The translations under genes were made by a program, and so were the position numbers. Below are positions 23,027 to 34,078 of a DNA stretch of 64,000 bases, in pieces; the stretch's first letter is position 1; the number at the start of each line of letters is the position of its first letter. The notes under the pieces are model-generated. The model made no database searches, was not told the DNA's origin, and saw only the letters and a program-made list of their open reading frames with translations. This DNA comes from Nageia nagi (Eukaryota > Pinophyta): the NCBI GenBank assembly GCA_050084985.1, contig JBITNC010000001.1:167896001-167960000 (forward strand), read 5' to 3'.

Positions 23027-24383
23027 TTAAGAAAAGTTAAACATTTATGAGGTATGATGTGCATGCATTTTTTGGAATTAGATTAATTTACATGGCATTT
23101 TTTTGAAAAAGGGGAAATATTTTTTAATTCGGATTAATTTTTTCATAAATGCTTAAAATTGTTAACATTAAATATAGAGATATGTTCATTTTGAAAAATG
23201 TTTTTTTAAGTGTAATGAATTTTTTTAGAGAAGTAAAAGTTTTTAATGCTAAGGTAAAATTACAAGGGAGTGGCATTTTATGTGGAGATATTTGTTTCCT
23301 TGGTGTTAAATTTTTTCTCTCTCTAAAGTCAAATTGCAAAGGAGATGTTTTACTATGATGAAAATATGACAATTTGTTTTCTTAGTGCTAAAAGTTAATT
23401 TCTCTTCCTAAGGATAAAATACTATTTTGAATGGAAACTTTTTTACTAAAGTTCATTAAAAAAAAAAAAAGTGAAGGCTTTACTTATTTTTTACTTAAAA
23501 ATAATGAACTTACACAAATTTTTGAATGAACTTATGCAAAATTATAGAACTTATGTAAAAGAGATCCTCTAAACAAAATCCATTAAACTCTTAAATTTTA
23601 ATTTGTTTATTATATGATGTATCATTTTATTAAACATTTTGCTTTATTTTTTATAAAAATGATAAATATTAAAAGTACACCCCCTAAAATGAACACATTT
23701 ACATATATATTCTACAACATGACTTGTTTAGAGAGCTACAAAGTGAGGATAAGGCAAATAAGAGCCTTTACTTTGATGATACAAATGTTAAAAATTTTAT
23801 ACTTCTTAATTGCCCCTAAGTCCTTTGTTGGTCTAGACATAACTCTATATCAGTGAACAGGTATGTGTGTAGTGATACCACATGTCTGCACGTCTATTTA
23901 GAGATTATTTTGATAACCTAGAAGGGTAACTTGAAACTTAAATAAGATTATAATTTGGTCGATCCAACATACATCATACCTTTAAAAAATAGTTAGTACT
24001 CATCCTTGTGAGAGTATATTACTAACAAAGGAGAATTGGTTGAGGATTGGAAGGATCTATGCTCCACCTTACAAGCATCCAGTTGAAGGCCTAATTTTAG
24101 ATAAGAAAATAGGCCTTAACTTTACCCCTTTACAAATAATGGTACTTTTTATAACAAAATGTTGAATGTATGGGATTTATTATGTGATTTTATTGTAAAC
24201 CTTTGCACATGTGAATTTTGTTAAATAATTTAAGCATATCCTTTTTTATCAAAATTTATCAATTCAACATATATGGTTGATCAATTTGAATAATCTAAAC
24301 ATGTATAAATGATTAAACTCAACATGTATAGTTGATTAATTTGATATGTTTATATTGATTAACACTTTCACCTTCTTATGTAG
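23027..24383 (+). other. Element C leader
   Basis: An untranslated leader of about 1.36 kb. It is an inverted homologue of 19965-21200 (the leader of A). Together they form a large inverted repeat with about 2 kb between the arms. The open frames at 23149-23358 and 23614-23856 appear by chance. Confidence 0.7.
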
Positions 24384-25300
24384 CAAATGGGAGATACTTT
24401 CTTACCTAAACATATTCTTGTTGATTCAAATTATGGTATTTGGTAAGCTTAGATGAAAGTTGAACTACAAGCAAAGAAACTATAGTAGAAAATTAATAAG
24501 AACCTTGTTACTCCTATAGAAGAGAAGGCACTTGAAACTTACAACTCAGAGAATGAGTTGGCAACCTCTATGATTTTATTTACTATGTCAAACGAAGTGT
24601 TGCTTATGATCTCTTCATTAACCTTTGTAAAGAAAGTTTGGGATAGACTCAAAAAAATCTATCTAAGATCCAAATTTTCAAGAAGGCTTACCATTCTTCA
24701 AAATTTACTTCAATCTCATCAAGAGAAAGATGAAAATATTATTATATATTTAAATAAGATAATTGACATCAAGACCTAACTTGTTAGTTGTGGTTGGAAT
24801 TGAATCAATGATGAGTTTATAATATTTATCATTTTTCAAAGCTTTTCTTCAAAGTTCAATAACTTTATGATAGTTATTGAAACTAGGTTTGATGATCAAA
24901 AAAAAGTATTTTCTCTTAAGAACATTTCAAATCTCCTTCTAAAGTACAAGAAAACTCTTAACAAAAAGGTGTTGATCTTTTTTTCAAATGATAATAACGT
25001 TGATTAAGGAGCAACCAAAACTCTTTTCAAAAAGTTCAAGTATCAAAAGAAGTTTTTTCCTACTACCATCAAGAAGTTTGAAAAGAAGAAAAACAACAAC
25101 TACAAGTAAAGAGATGGAAAGGGCAAGGTAAACAAACCAAATCTTAAAGTAAAATTTGATGGTAATTGTAACGTTTGTGATGGATATGGTCATAAAGAAT
25201 TTGTTTACTACAAGGAGAAAAGATAAGAAAGAAATAAGAAAAATAGAAATATGAAAAACTTTAAAGAAAAAAGAATATTAAAGTTGGTTTTATTTATGCT
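24384..25300 (+). pseudogene. Element C gag (broken)
   Basis: Starts MGDTFLPKHILVDSNYGIW, the same opening as element A gag. The UBN2-type region is at 24558-24779 (ISSLTFVKKVWDRLKKIYLR … QEKDENIIIYLNKIIDI). A Lys-rich part follows (KKFEKKKNNNYK near 25070-25110) and the zinc knuckle is near 25160-25220 (NCNVCDGYGHKEFVYYKE, with the last Cys changed). Gag is the particle protein. The frame is broken by several stops. Confidence 0.8.
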
Positions 25301-25800
25301 CTAAACTCCATGACTTGCACTTTCTCAACGTTGGATTGTTAACTTTAGGTGCATTAATTACTTGTGCTTTGAAAAGGATAAGTTTGAAAATTTTTATAAG
25401 TATAGAAAAAGATGCAGTTGTGATAGGTGATAATTTAATTTTTAAATTCTAAGGGATTAGAAGTGTTTGGATTCATAGAAATATTTTTAAAAATATGCTT
25501 TATGTGCTTAAGCTCAAAAAGAACCTTCTTTTCGTAATTCAAGTTGTAAAAAAAAAATACTCATTTGAGTTCAACTCATACTCTTGATGCATTAACAAGG
25601 GACTTGCCACTTTAGTGAAAGGATCAATAAAATATAATCTCTACATTATGGATCAATTTCCAACAAAGATATGTTTTATTATGAATATTTTCTCTAAAAA
25701 AAAAAATTTAAAATAATATTTAAGGCACCTTAACCATAAAAGTATTCAAGTCATAAAAGATCAAGAACTTGTGAAAGTTTTACCTTTGATTTCACCCATA
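25300..25800 (+). pseudogene. Element C protease and gag-pre-integrase (broken)
   Basis: Weak but readable remnants. The protease region runs from about 25330 to 25540 (CALKRISLKIF-like and ENMLYVLKLKKNLLFVIQVV text, the latter a standard copia block with the pattern L-x-V/L-P-x-L-x-x-N-L-L-S). The segment 25560-25800 contains FEFNSYS, NKGLATLVKGSIKYNLYIMD and then the HLNHKSIQVIKDQELVKVL remnant of the zinc-binding gag-pre-integrase domain. Confidence 0.7.
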
Positions 25801-26560
25801 ATTGGTTTGTATAAGAAGTGCATCTTAGAAAAGATGAATAGATAAAGATTTGAAAAAAGATAAGGTAACAAGGGTAATCCAACTTCTTCAGTTTATGCAT
25901 TCAGATTTGATGGATCCATTTCAAATTAAGTCGTTTGAAAAAGTATCTTATATCTTAATCTGCATCAATGACTTCAGTAGGATGACATTTGGTTATCTAC
26001 TTGAGCATAGGGATCAAAACTTTTATAGATTCAAATATTTTAAGGCCTTAGTTAAAAATTAGATTGATCTTAAAATCAATATGTTGAGATCAAATAATGG
26101 GGTTGAATATAAAAATAATGATTTTAATAACTATTATGCCATATATGGGATCAAAAGGTAGTTTACAATTCCTTACATTCTTTAATAAAATGGTATTTTT
26201 GAAAGGAATAATTATAGAGATGGCTAGATACATGTTAGAAAATCTTCCTAGTTTCTTATGGGAGGAAGCTATGAGCACTACAATTTACACTTTGAATATG
26301 CATCCCACAAAAGTCATTGAGAGAAAAACTCCTTTTAAGGCATGGATAGGAAAGAAATCTAACATATATCTCTTTTTAAGTTGTTTGGTTGTGAAGCATT
26401 CTCCTATATTATTTATGAGAAAAAAAAATTAGATAAAAAAGCTAAAAAATGCATCTTTATGGGATATGAAAGTCAACATAGAAGCTATAGACTCTACTCT
26501 CCATCCTACATAATAGTGTTTAGATCAAAAGATGTAAAATTAAATGAACTTTTTGAATAA
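25800..26560 (+). pseudogene. Element C integrase (broken)
   Basis: Reads LQFMHSDLMDPFQIKSFEKV (first catalytic Asp present), CINDFSRMTFGYLLEHRDQN, then LRSNNGVEYKNNDFNNYYAI (second Asp replaced by Asn, as in element B). Later core text follows (SFLWEEAMSTTIYTLNMHPT … RKTPFKAWIGKKSNIY). The C-terminal part at about 26390-26520 is in another frame (GCEAFSYIIYEKKN…). The same Asn change in B and C could be a shared ancestral change or parallel decay. Confidence 0.85.
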
Positions 26561-27384
26561 TATGCTTTCAATTAAATGTTGATGATCTAGATAACTCTTC
26601 AGTTGCACCTATCTAGTTGGATATCAATATAGATAAGTCATCTCATAAGAAAAATTCTTCAACTCTTATAAGAACGAGAAGTATGACCTCAAACAAATCT
26701 TGTTTTTTTTAAATTAATAACAAAAATGAGCCATCATTCAAGGAAGCTAAAAGTATGAGTGTTGGATGGAAGCTATGAAAGTGGAGTGTGTGCTACTTAT
26801 CAAAAATAAAACTTGAGACTTGATTTCTTATTTCAATGAGAGGAATGTGATTGCTAATAAGTAGATCTATAAGGTCAAGTGCAATTTAGTTAGAGATATT
26901 GAGAAATTAATAACAAAAATGAGCCATCATTCAAGGAAGCTTAAAAGTATGAGTGTTGGATGGAAGCTATGAAAGTGGAGTGTGTGGTACTTATCAAAAA
27001 TAAAACTTGAGACTTGATTTCTTATTTCAATGAGAGGAATATGATTGCTAATAAGTAAATCTATAAGGTCAAGTGCAATTTAGTTAGAGATATTGAGAAA
27101 TACAAGGTAATGTTAGTTATCAAAGGTTTTTCTTAGAAATACAGAGTTGCTTATGAAGAAACCTTTATTCTCTTGGCAAAATACCCACTATTAAGATAAT
27201 CCTTGCTCTTTCAATAATTCAAGGATGAAAAATTTAGTTGCTATCTCTTGAACTTTCAAGAAGTAATCTATTATTTTTCTTTCCACCATAGAAGATGAAT
27301 ATCAAACCATATCTGTTGCAGCTTAGAAAGCTATTTGGATTAGGCATCTTTTAAAAAAAAATTAAATATGAGTAAGTTTGCCCA
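26560..27384 (+). pseudogene. Element C reverse transcriptase remnant with tandem duplication
   Basis: The entry region reads EAKSMSVGWKL (near 26740-26770) and continues with a segment like NLVRDIEKYKVMLVIKGFS (near 27070-27130), then YEETFILLAKYPLLR. The palm with the YVDD box is missing. After about 27230 the text jumps to the end of RNase H (a segment matching TIEDEYQTIS in frame, near 27280-27310, and KAIWIRHLLKKN near 27320-27360). A 193-bp unit is repeated in tandem (26711-26903, 26904-27099). Element D then interrupts at 27390. Confidence 0.75.
26711..27099 (+). repeat. 193-bp tandem duplication, two copies
   Basis: The first copy starts AAATTAATAACAAAAATGAG at 26711 and the second starts with the same bases at 26904. 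By eye only about four differences separate the two copies, so the duplication is much younger than the surrounding LTR divergence suggests for the element. Confidence 0.9.
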
Positions 27385-27389
27385 TATCA

Positions 27390-27859
27390 TGTTAAAAATT
27401 GTAATATAATATTATGTAATATTCATTATGTAATATTTCTCTTTAATATAAATTCACTTAATACTTAAAGTATCTTTAGATACCTTAAAGTATTAAGAGA
27501 ATAAAAATAGAAAGAAGAATAAATATAAAAACACCTTTAACCTTACTGTTGGGTACAAAAAATGTTAAAGAATGGGTTAGTTCTTATAAATAGAGAGGTA
27601 CTCTTCTTATTATGTAACTTGATCAAACTTGATGAAGTATGGTAATGCTTATCATGTAGAGTTGTAGGAGAGTTATCTTATGAAAAAGTAATAAAATGAT
27701 GGTTCAAAATGGATGTACTCTCAAGAGATAAAAGAACCACTATACATGATGTGTTATCTTTTGTGTGATTAATTCTTACTTTGCTAAATAGATGAATGGT
27801 AGATTTGTTAGAAAAATTTCAAAGTGATCTTAGTTATATGAAATCCTTCAATCCCATCA
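27390..27859 (+). repeat. Element D 5' LTR
   Basis: 470 bp, begins TGTTAAAAATTG and ends CCCATCA. A hairpin of CTTAATACTTAAAGTATCT with its complement lies at 27457-27497. The TATA-like TTATAAATAG is at 27584-27593. It aligns with 31538-31971. Confidence 0.9.
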
Positions 27860-27861
27860 AG

Positions 27862-27874
27862 TGGTATAAGAGCC
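27862..27874 (+). promoter_or_regulatory. Element D primer-binding site
   Basis: TGGTATAAGAGCC follows the LTR after the spacer AG. It differs from the usual initiator tRNA-Met complement (TGGTATCAGAGC) by about one base, so it is the best-preserved primer-binding site in the window. Confidence 0.85.
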
Positions 27875-28339
27875 TTCCTTATTGTGGTCTCCTCAAATTT
27901 CTACTTAGTAATTTTATTTGAAATTTCAATGGTTAGATGATTTCAATTTCTTATTTTGAAATTAAAAGTTTATATCTATACTAACATATTTATGCTAGAG
28001 TAATTGGCTAAGATCTAACATTTTATATTAGTAACATTTTAGTAGTATTTTAAGTTAGATCTAACATATGGTATATAGTTAGAATCTAATATCTTGAAAA
28101 CAAATTAGTGCTTCTAATTTTTTTTACTAAGTTGTAAGCTTACAAAAATCTAATTTATGATTTTTGTAATAAAAGTTCTTTTTTAGTAAAAAAGTTAAAA
28201 TATTATCTTGCTATATTAACAAAGGTTACAATTATTTTTTGTAAAAGTAAAGTTACAAAAACTTACAATTTTTTTATATATGAAAAATTTGATAAAATTT
28301 TTTATATATAATTTTTATATATAAAAAAAGTGATGAAAG

Positions 28340-28399
<60 letters not shown>
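28340..28399. repeat. (TA)n microsatellite
   Basis: About 30 uninterrupted TA units in the interior of element D. Confidence 0.95.
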
Positions 28400-28402
<3 letters not shown>

Positions 28403-28529
28403 ACTAAAAAAAGAAATAAAATTCTTTATTTTTTTTAATATTTGAAAAATAAAATTTTATTATTATTTTAAAAATAGATTTTTAAATAATAATAATTAAA
28501 AAAGTTTTTTTAATACAATTTTTTTAAGA

Positions 28530-28985
28530 AAAAAAAAAGAAAAAGAGTTGCTTTTTTAATTTTAGCAACTTTAGTATGAACTCATTTTTTAAAAAAAAAA
28601 AAAAATTAATGAGTTAAAAAAAAAAAAGGTGAACTTTCTAATTTTTTAATTTTAACATCTTTAATATGAGCTTTCTTTATCCTTTAATAAATTGAAAAAA
28701 GAAAAAGATCAACTTTCTAATTTTTTAATGAGTTATTTTTTTAATTTTAGCATCTTTAATATGAGCTCCCTTTATCTTTTTTTTTAAATGAGAAATATTT
28801 AATAACTTGAAAAAAAAGAAAGGTGGACTTTCTAATTTTTTTTAATGAGTTACTTTTTAAATTTTAGCATCTTTAATATGATTTTTTATTATCTTTTTTT
28901 TTAAAAAAAAAAAAAAAAATCTTTAATAAGTTAAAAAAATGTGGACTTTTTAATTTTTTATTAAGTTAAATTTAAATCTTAAAGT
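28530..28985 (+). repeat. Imperfect tandem array in element D, about 90-120 bp unit
   Basis: The marker TTTAGCATCTTTAATATGA (or a close form) recurs at about 28561, 28651, 28746 and 28863. Each is followed by a pyrimidine run, a purine run and GGTGGACTTTCTAATTTTTT-like text. Four to five worn copies are visible. Confidence 0.75.
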
Positions 28986-30494
28986 CTTTTAAAGTATGAT
29001 GCAATTTTTTAATGCAATTTTTAAGTAAAAATTTAAATTATTGATAATTGTCTAAATTTAAGTATGAACTAAATTGTAACTTATATGTATTTTTTAATGT
29101 ATAAAAAAATTTTATTTGCTAAATTTTCATCTTAGTACAAAATTTATTTACTTAAATGCATAATTATTTTAAGTATAATAAACTTTTAAGGCAAAGTTGG
29201 ATTAATTTATCAAGTGAGATAAATTTTTGAAGGTAATTATTTTTTATATAATGTCCAATACTTTGAAAACTACTTTAATTGCACACTTCTTTTAATGTAA
29301 TTTTTTTTCTTATGTTAATTTATGATATTTTGTTATAATAACAAAGAAAAAAGATGAAGTTGCATTATGTTATAAAAATTTATGCTTGTTATACTTGATT
29401 ATGCATATTATATTGTTATTATATTTGGATGATTGATTTATGCACTATCCTTATTAGTTACAATGTTATGCAAATTTGTTGTGGATGGATAATTTTTTCA
29501 AGCATAATTATTTCTTAATGAATAAATTTTTTTTAAAATGTATAAGGATAAATATACATATTATGTGTTGTGAATATGCACAAAGTTTAATATTTGAAAT
29601 GCTTAGATAAGCATAGTGTTTGAAGTAGAAATTTAGGTAAAAATTTCTTTCAAACTTTGATATGCATAATCTTTATTGGTTGCATTGATTTATATTGCAT
29701 AAATATTTATTATATGCATTAAACTATGAATTTATATTTATGTATGTCTACACATTTGTTATCAATAGTTGATATAGAAATTTTTAAACTTCTAAAATTA
29801 ATTCTGTTATGCACATTATTTGAAGTAAAAGTTTGTATAAGCTTGCTTCAAACATTACTATCATTATTAATTATGCATATTATTTTTATCCTAGTTGGAT
29901 GAAATTTTTTGTCTAAACACATTCTTGTTGAAGTAGAGTTTGTAAACTTACTCAACATTGGAAATGTTATGCATTAATCTTTAAATTTTTTACTTGTGCA
30001 CCTTGGTTAATATACATGTTGAAGTGAAAAATTTATAAATTTTTTCTATAAATCTTATTAAAGATATTAATAATTCAGTATTAATCTTACTTTAAAAAGA
30101 AAGTGTACAAGTACCTTTAGAAAAATATACATTCCTCTCTATATTTGTAGAGTTTTGTAAATTACTTTAATTTTTTGATGAAGTTACCCTTAAGAGAGTA
30201 TAAAATCTAAGCATATTTTTATCAAAAAGTAAATTTTTTATGGGACTTATGTTTTTATCCATCAAAATAAGATTTTATTGATATTTTTTACATAAATCCT
30301 AATTGCTAAGGTTAGTAAATTTATCTTCAAGAAGGATTTAAGTAATGTTTACTTCATCTTTAGGAGTGTTGTGATTATAAGTATTGGCTTAGCATCTTTG
30401 TAATCACTTATAAGGCACTATTTACCATATTTTACTTTTATGTTGGAAAGTTTATCCATGATGATGGATTATTTGCCACTTAACTTCTTGTAGT

Positions 30495-30660
30495 GTATGG
30501 AGTGGTTAAAAAAGTTTACCCTTCTTCATAACTATGTTCTTAGAGTGGTTAAAAAGGTTCAACCTTCTCTATGATTATTGAATATTGGAATAGTTAAAAA
30601 GTTCAACCTTCTCTATGATTATTGAATATTGAAGTAGTTAAAAAGGTTCACCCTTCTTCA
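30495..30660 (+). repeat. Tandem array in element D, about 45-50 bp unit
   Basis: The marker GGTTAAAAAGGTTCAACCTT, with variants, recurs four times, followed by CTCTATGATTATTGAATATT in the middle copies. It is non-coding. Confidence 0.8.
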
Positions 30661-30734
30661 TATTTAAAAAAATTACATCTTTGTTGGATGAATGCTATCT
30701 TTTTCCATCATATTCATCTTAACTACTAACATGG

Positions 30735-30870
30735 TTAAGATGGTATCTTGACTTACTCTTGGTAAAATCAAGTTTATTTATTATGGCATCTTGACTCACT
30801 CTTGGTAAAGTCAAGTTTATTTATTTTAATATTTTTACTCACTCTTGATAAAGTTAAGTTTATTTTATTT
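30735..30870 (+). repeat. Tandem array in element D, about 50 bp unit, three copies
   Basis: The block ATCTTGACTCACTCTTGGTA followed by AAGTCAAGTTTATTTATT recurs three times with changes. It is non-coding. Confidence 0.8.
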
Positions 30871-31537
30871 AGAGCTTATACTTTTACCTTATAAATCTTA
30901 GCTTTATATTTGGAAAAAATTAGCATTTATAGCTTAAAAATCTATTTTTTTTTATCATTTGTGACATGTTAAGCTAAGGTGTTCATATAAGTATTTCTTT
31001 GATGAAGTTATCATCAAGAAAGAGAATTAAATTATAATATAATATTATGATGACACCTTCATATACCATTAATAAATATAGATAATGATCTAAAATAAAT
31101 AAATATAATAAATACAAAAATTTGATGATGTATGTCATCTTTGGTGTCATATGCATATGTGATGATGTGGTATATTTGATCAATTTATGGATGACATCTA
31201 TATTATTATGAGAGTATATGATGTATCTAGTTAATCTTATTTTTGAGCTGCTTATAGCTTACAAGTTCTTTTTGAGATTGTAAGTTACTTAGTATGCAAG
31301 CTCATAGAGATTCATCATGTTAACATGTGAATGACTACTCTTGTATGAAGAAATTATTTTTTTATTAATGATTGTATTGTAAAACTATTTGTTAAAATAG
31401 TTAAGTACTTAAGCCATTGTAAAACCATCTATATTCTGTTACTTTTCGAAGATATAAAAGTTCTCATCTTCACTTATATCTCTTAGAGGAGAACTCTCTC
31501 TTACTTTCTTTTTTTTCTATCTTTTTGACTCTCTACC

Positions 31538-31971
31538 CAATTATATAATATTTCTTTTTAATATAAATTTACTTAATATTTAAAGTATCTTCAGAGAACT
31601 TAAAGTATTAAGAGAATAAAAATAGAAAGAGGATAAATATAAAAATACCTTTAAACTTACCTTTGGGTAAAAAGAAGGTTAAAAGATATTAATTTTTATA
31701 AATAGAAAGGTACTTCTCTCATTATATAACTTGATCAAACTTGATGAAGCATGATAATGCTTATCATGTAGAGTTATAAAAGAGTTATCTTATAAAAAAG
31801 TAATAAAATGATAGTTCAAAATGGATGTACTTCCAAAAGATAGAGAAACCACTATACATGATGTGTTATCTTTTATGTGATTATTTATTACTTTGCTAGA
31901 TAGATGAATGGTGGATTTATTAGAAAAACTTCAAGGTGATCTTGGTTATATAGAATCTTTCAATTCTATCA
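31538..31971 (+). repeat. Element D 3' LTR, worn at its left end
   Basis: Aligns with 27390-27859 from about the AATTATATAATATT block onward and ends TTCTATCA. Its first 20-40 bases and the polypurine tract are missing or altered. The preceding text (CTTACTTTC…TTTTTGACTCTCTACCC) is like the end of the C interior but lacks the purine tract. The TATA-like TTTATAAATAG is at 31695-31705. Confidence 0.8.
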
Positions 31972-31976
31972 TATCA

Positions 31977-32215
31977 AATTTCTTCAAATAATCAATCAGT
32001 TATTTATTTGGTTAAAAATCTTATTTTTTATTAAAGAATAAAATATGTTGAAATCCAATCACACTTCATCAAGAAGAAGATTCTGGATGGCATCATACAC
32101 TTGCAGTATTGTCCATATGCTCTAAATTTTATCATCGAGCCCCTTTCTAAAGCTCAATTCTATAAGCTTAGGGAGTCTATCAGATTAGTGAAGTTACCCT
32201 CAAGGGGATGAAGTT
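31977..32215 (+). pseudogene. Element C RNase H end, downstream of D
   Basis: With one or two shifts it reads INQLFIWLKIL, then IQSHFIKKKILDGIIHLQYC, then PLSKAQFYKLRESIRLVKLP. These match the copia RNase H end (HIxxxxHFIRExVxxGxI … PLxxxxFxxLRExL). In continuity with 27384 this shows that D inserted inside RNase H of C. Confidence 0.85.
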
Positions 32216-33015
32216 TGAATTCTTATGCTAAATTCATGTTTATGATGATAACTTCACCCCTATGATAATTTATTTTGTTACATAACATTGATTTATGTGT
32301 GTATCTTTTGGTTAGTTCTCCTTGTATGATGAGTTATTTATAGACCTTGAGCATATAATAGACCATCATTAGCATTATTCAGTTATCCATGTGGAAAGAA
32401 CTCATATGTGCATATGATGGATCATTTTTGCACTATTTAATTATCTATATGTGAGGAACTTTTATGTGTCTTTTGGCACTATTTAGTTATCCATGTGTGA
32501 GAAATTCATATATGTATTTTGTAATACTCTATTTGTAATGATAATCAACATATTTTTTATATACAATAGGTGATTATGAGTATTGACTTGGCATCTTTAT
32601 GATGATCTATAGTGCACCATTGATTAGTTTATGGATGGCATTGCTTGATTCATTCATCTTTATTGATATGAATATATACATGATGCATATAATTGATCTT
32701 ATTTTTTGAATTACCTATAAATTACAAATTTCTTCTCGAGATTGCAAGTTACTTCTAGTTGCAAGCTTATGGAGGCTCATCATGTCAACTTTTAGTTAGA
32801 TGATTACTTTATGTACATTAAAACCAGTTTCGATTAATAATTGTATTGTAAACTATTTATTAAAATGGTAAAGTAGTGAGCCTCAAATTAAAATCTTGCT
32901 TACTTTATAAATGTAAAATTTCTCATCTTTGATTATATATGTATGGAGGAGAACTCTCTTTTACTCTCTTTCTTCTCTCTTCTTCACTTTATCTTAATAT
33001 TGCATTAAGAGAAAG
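32216..33015 (+). other. Element C 3' non-coding region
   Basis: Runs from the RNase H end to the 3' LTR and is closed by the purine tract AAGAGAAAG (33007-33015). It contains repeated words such as TTTAGTTATCCATGTGTGAG and CTTATGGAGGCTCATCATGT, as also seen in the 3' part of D, so the D and C families share this region. No coding signal is seen. Confidence 0.7.
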
Positions 33016-33525
33016 TGTTGGAATGTATAATACATTATTGTAAGGCTTTATAAGGTTCTTCTTGTAAATTCATCAATACTTAAATGTATCCTTAAATACC
33101 TTAAGTATTTAAGTGTATATGATAATATAACTTGTCCTGCACTCCTGATGAGCATGCACCTTAGGTAAAAAGGTGAAGCATGTCATGTCTTTTTACAATG
33201 GTTAAAAGGATGATCCAAGGGATGATTATGGCCTATAAATAGAAGGCCATCTCCTTGAAATTACACACCAAAAAATTGAAGCAAAGTTATGCTCTATGAT
33301 TCATGTTAGAATAGAAAGAAAAATATATTTTAAGAGATTTATCTTTCTAAATGAGAATGATCTTAATTAGTGGATGTACTCTCTTATATGAGAGGAACCA
33401 CTTTATGTGTGTGTCAAATTTGTGAGATTAGTTATTGTGTTTATATTTTTAGTGTTGATGTTTAAAAGAGATTTCAAGTGATCTTAGTATATTAGGATTT
33501 TTGTATTTTATGATTAAATCTTTCA
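33016..33525 (+). repeat. Element C 3' LTR
   Basis: 510 bp, begins TGTTGGAATGTATAATAC and ends AATCTTTCA. It aligns with 22500-23012. The TATA box CTATAAATAG is at 33233-33242. The inverted repeat TACTTAAATG…AGTATTTAAGTG is at 33077-33114. Confidence 0.9.
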
Positions 33526-33540
33526 AAGTCTTAAAGTATA

Positions 33541-33553
33541 GCTTTAGATACCA
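33541..33553 (-). promoter_or_regulatory. Element A primer-binding site
   Basis: The minus strand reads TGGTATCTAAAGC, two bases inside the 5' LTR (spacer AG). It is related to the initiator tRNA-Met complement. Only 15 bp separate it from the end of element C, which inserted at the very start of the A leader. Confidence 0.8.
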
Positions 33554-33555
33554 CT

Positions 33556-34073
33556 TGATGGAAATATGAATAACACATTATTTTCTTATATCCCAAGATC
33601 TCTTGAAAGCTCTCTATCTCAAAATTACAAAAACATAAATACAATGGTAATCTCACAAATTTGACATCAATATAAAGTGGTTCCTTCAACCTTAGGAGTA
33701 AATCCACTAATCTAAGATCTTTTCTCAAAGAGTACTCTCTTATAATTCACTTTTTTACTTCTCCTACAACTTAACCAAAAGCATAACTTTGCTACAACTT
33801 CACTTAAAAATGATGAGGAGAAGCCCTCTATTTATAGATGAAATACATACATTGGGTTACCTTAATATTCAAGGTGCACACCAAGACCCAACGGACATGC
33901 TTTACCATTATCCTTATGGATAAGCATGCCTTACAAGTGGTTGGTGTGTGAATACAAGTTTTCTAAATTATTTATTTACTTAAATACTTATAAAGTATTT
34001 AAGTGGATAATATTAAGGAGGTTATATTCCTTTTTCTAGATACCTAACACAATATGCATTATATATTTTAGCA
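33556..34073 (-). repeat. Element A 5' LTR
   Basis: 518 bp, TG...CA, aligned end to end with 10590-11105. The minus-strand TATA box CTATAAATAG is at 33828-33837. It is followed on the right by the GTTGT target duplication (34074-34078). Confidence 0.92.
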
Positions 34074-34078
34074 GTTGT

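Larger units (their letters stand above)
27390..31971 (+). mobile_element. Element D: non-coding LTR element nested in C
   Basis: Identical 5-bp flanks TATCA (27385-27389 and 31972-31976) mark a single insertion. The left LTR is 27390-27859. A primer-binding site TGGTATAAGAGCC follows two bases later (27862-27874). The right LTR ends at 31971. About 3.7 kb of interior contains no recognisable gag or pol, only AT-rich DNA with several tandem arrays. This is the structure of a large non-autonomous (LARD-like) element that would have relied on enzymes of other copia elements. RNase H of C resumes directly after the right flank. Confidence 0.92.
22500..33525 (+). mobile_element. Element C: Ty1/copia retrotransposon, plus strand, nested in A
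   Basis: LTRs at 22500-23012 and 33016-33525 enclose a copia interior of the same family as A but on the opposite strand. Flanks AAGCT and AAGTC resemble a worn 5-bp target duplication. A primer-binding site (23015-23026) and a purine tract (AAGAGAAAG, before 33016) are at the right places. Gag starts at 24384. The protease and integrase follow to about 26560. The reverse transcriptase is cut to a remnant with a 193-bp tandem duplication. RNase H is split by element D (27390-31971). The copy is dead and would depend on other copies. Confidence 0.9.
10590..34073 (-). mobile_element. Element A: Ty1/copia retrotransposon, minus strand, split by B and C
   Basis: LTRs at 10590-11105 and 33556-34073 are flanked by the identical 5-bp sequence GTTGT (10585-10589 and 34074-34078), which firmly marks both ends of one insertion. 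Inside the left LTR edge a polypurine tract (AAGGGGGAG, minus) follows. Inside the right edge lies a primer-binding site TGGTATCTAAAGC, after a 2-base spacer. The coding order on the minus strand is gag (from 19964), protease, integrase, reverse transcriptase, partial RNase H, which is the copia order. Element B lies between integrase and reverse transcriptase. Element C lies in the leader. Roughly ten differences in the first 100 aligned LTR bases (counted by eye) indicate an old insertion. Confidence 0.92.

Noticed and set aside
28340-28399. The TA run as a possible origin or regulatory site
   Set aside because: A plain microsatellite inside a dead retrotransposon; nothing points to a function.
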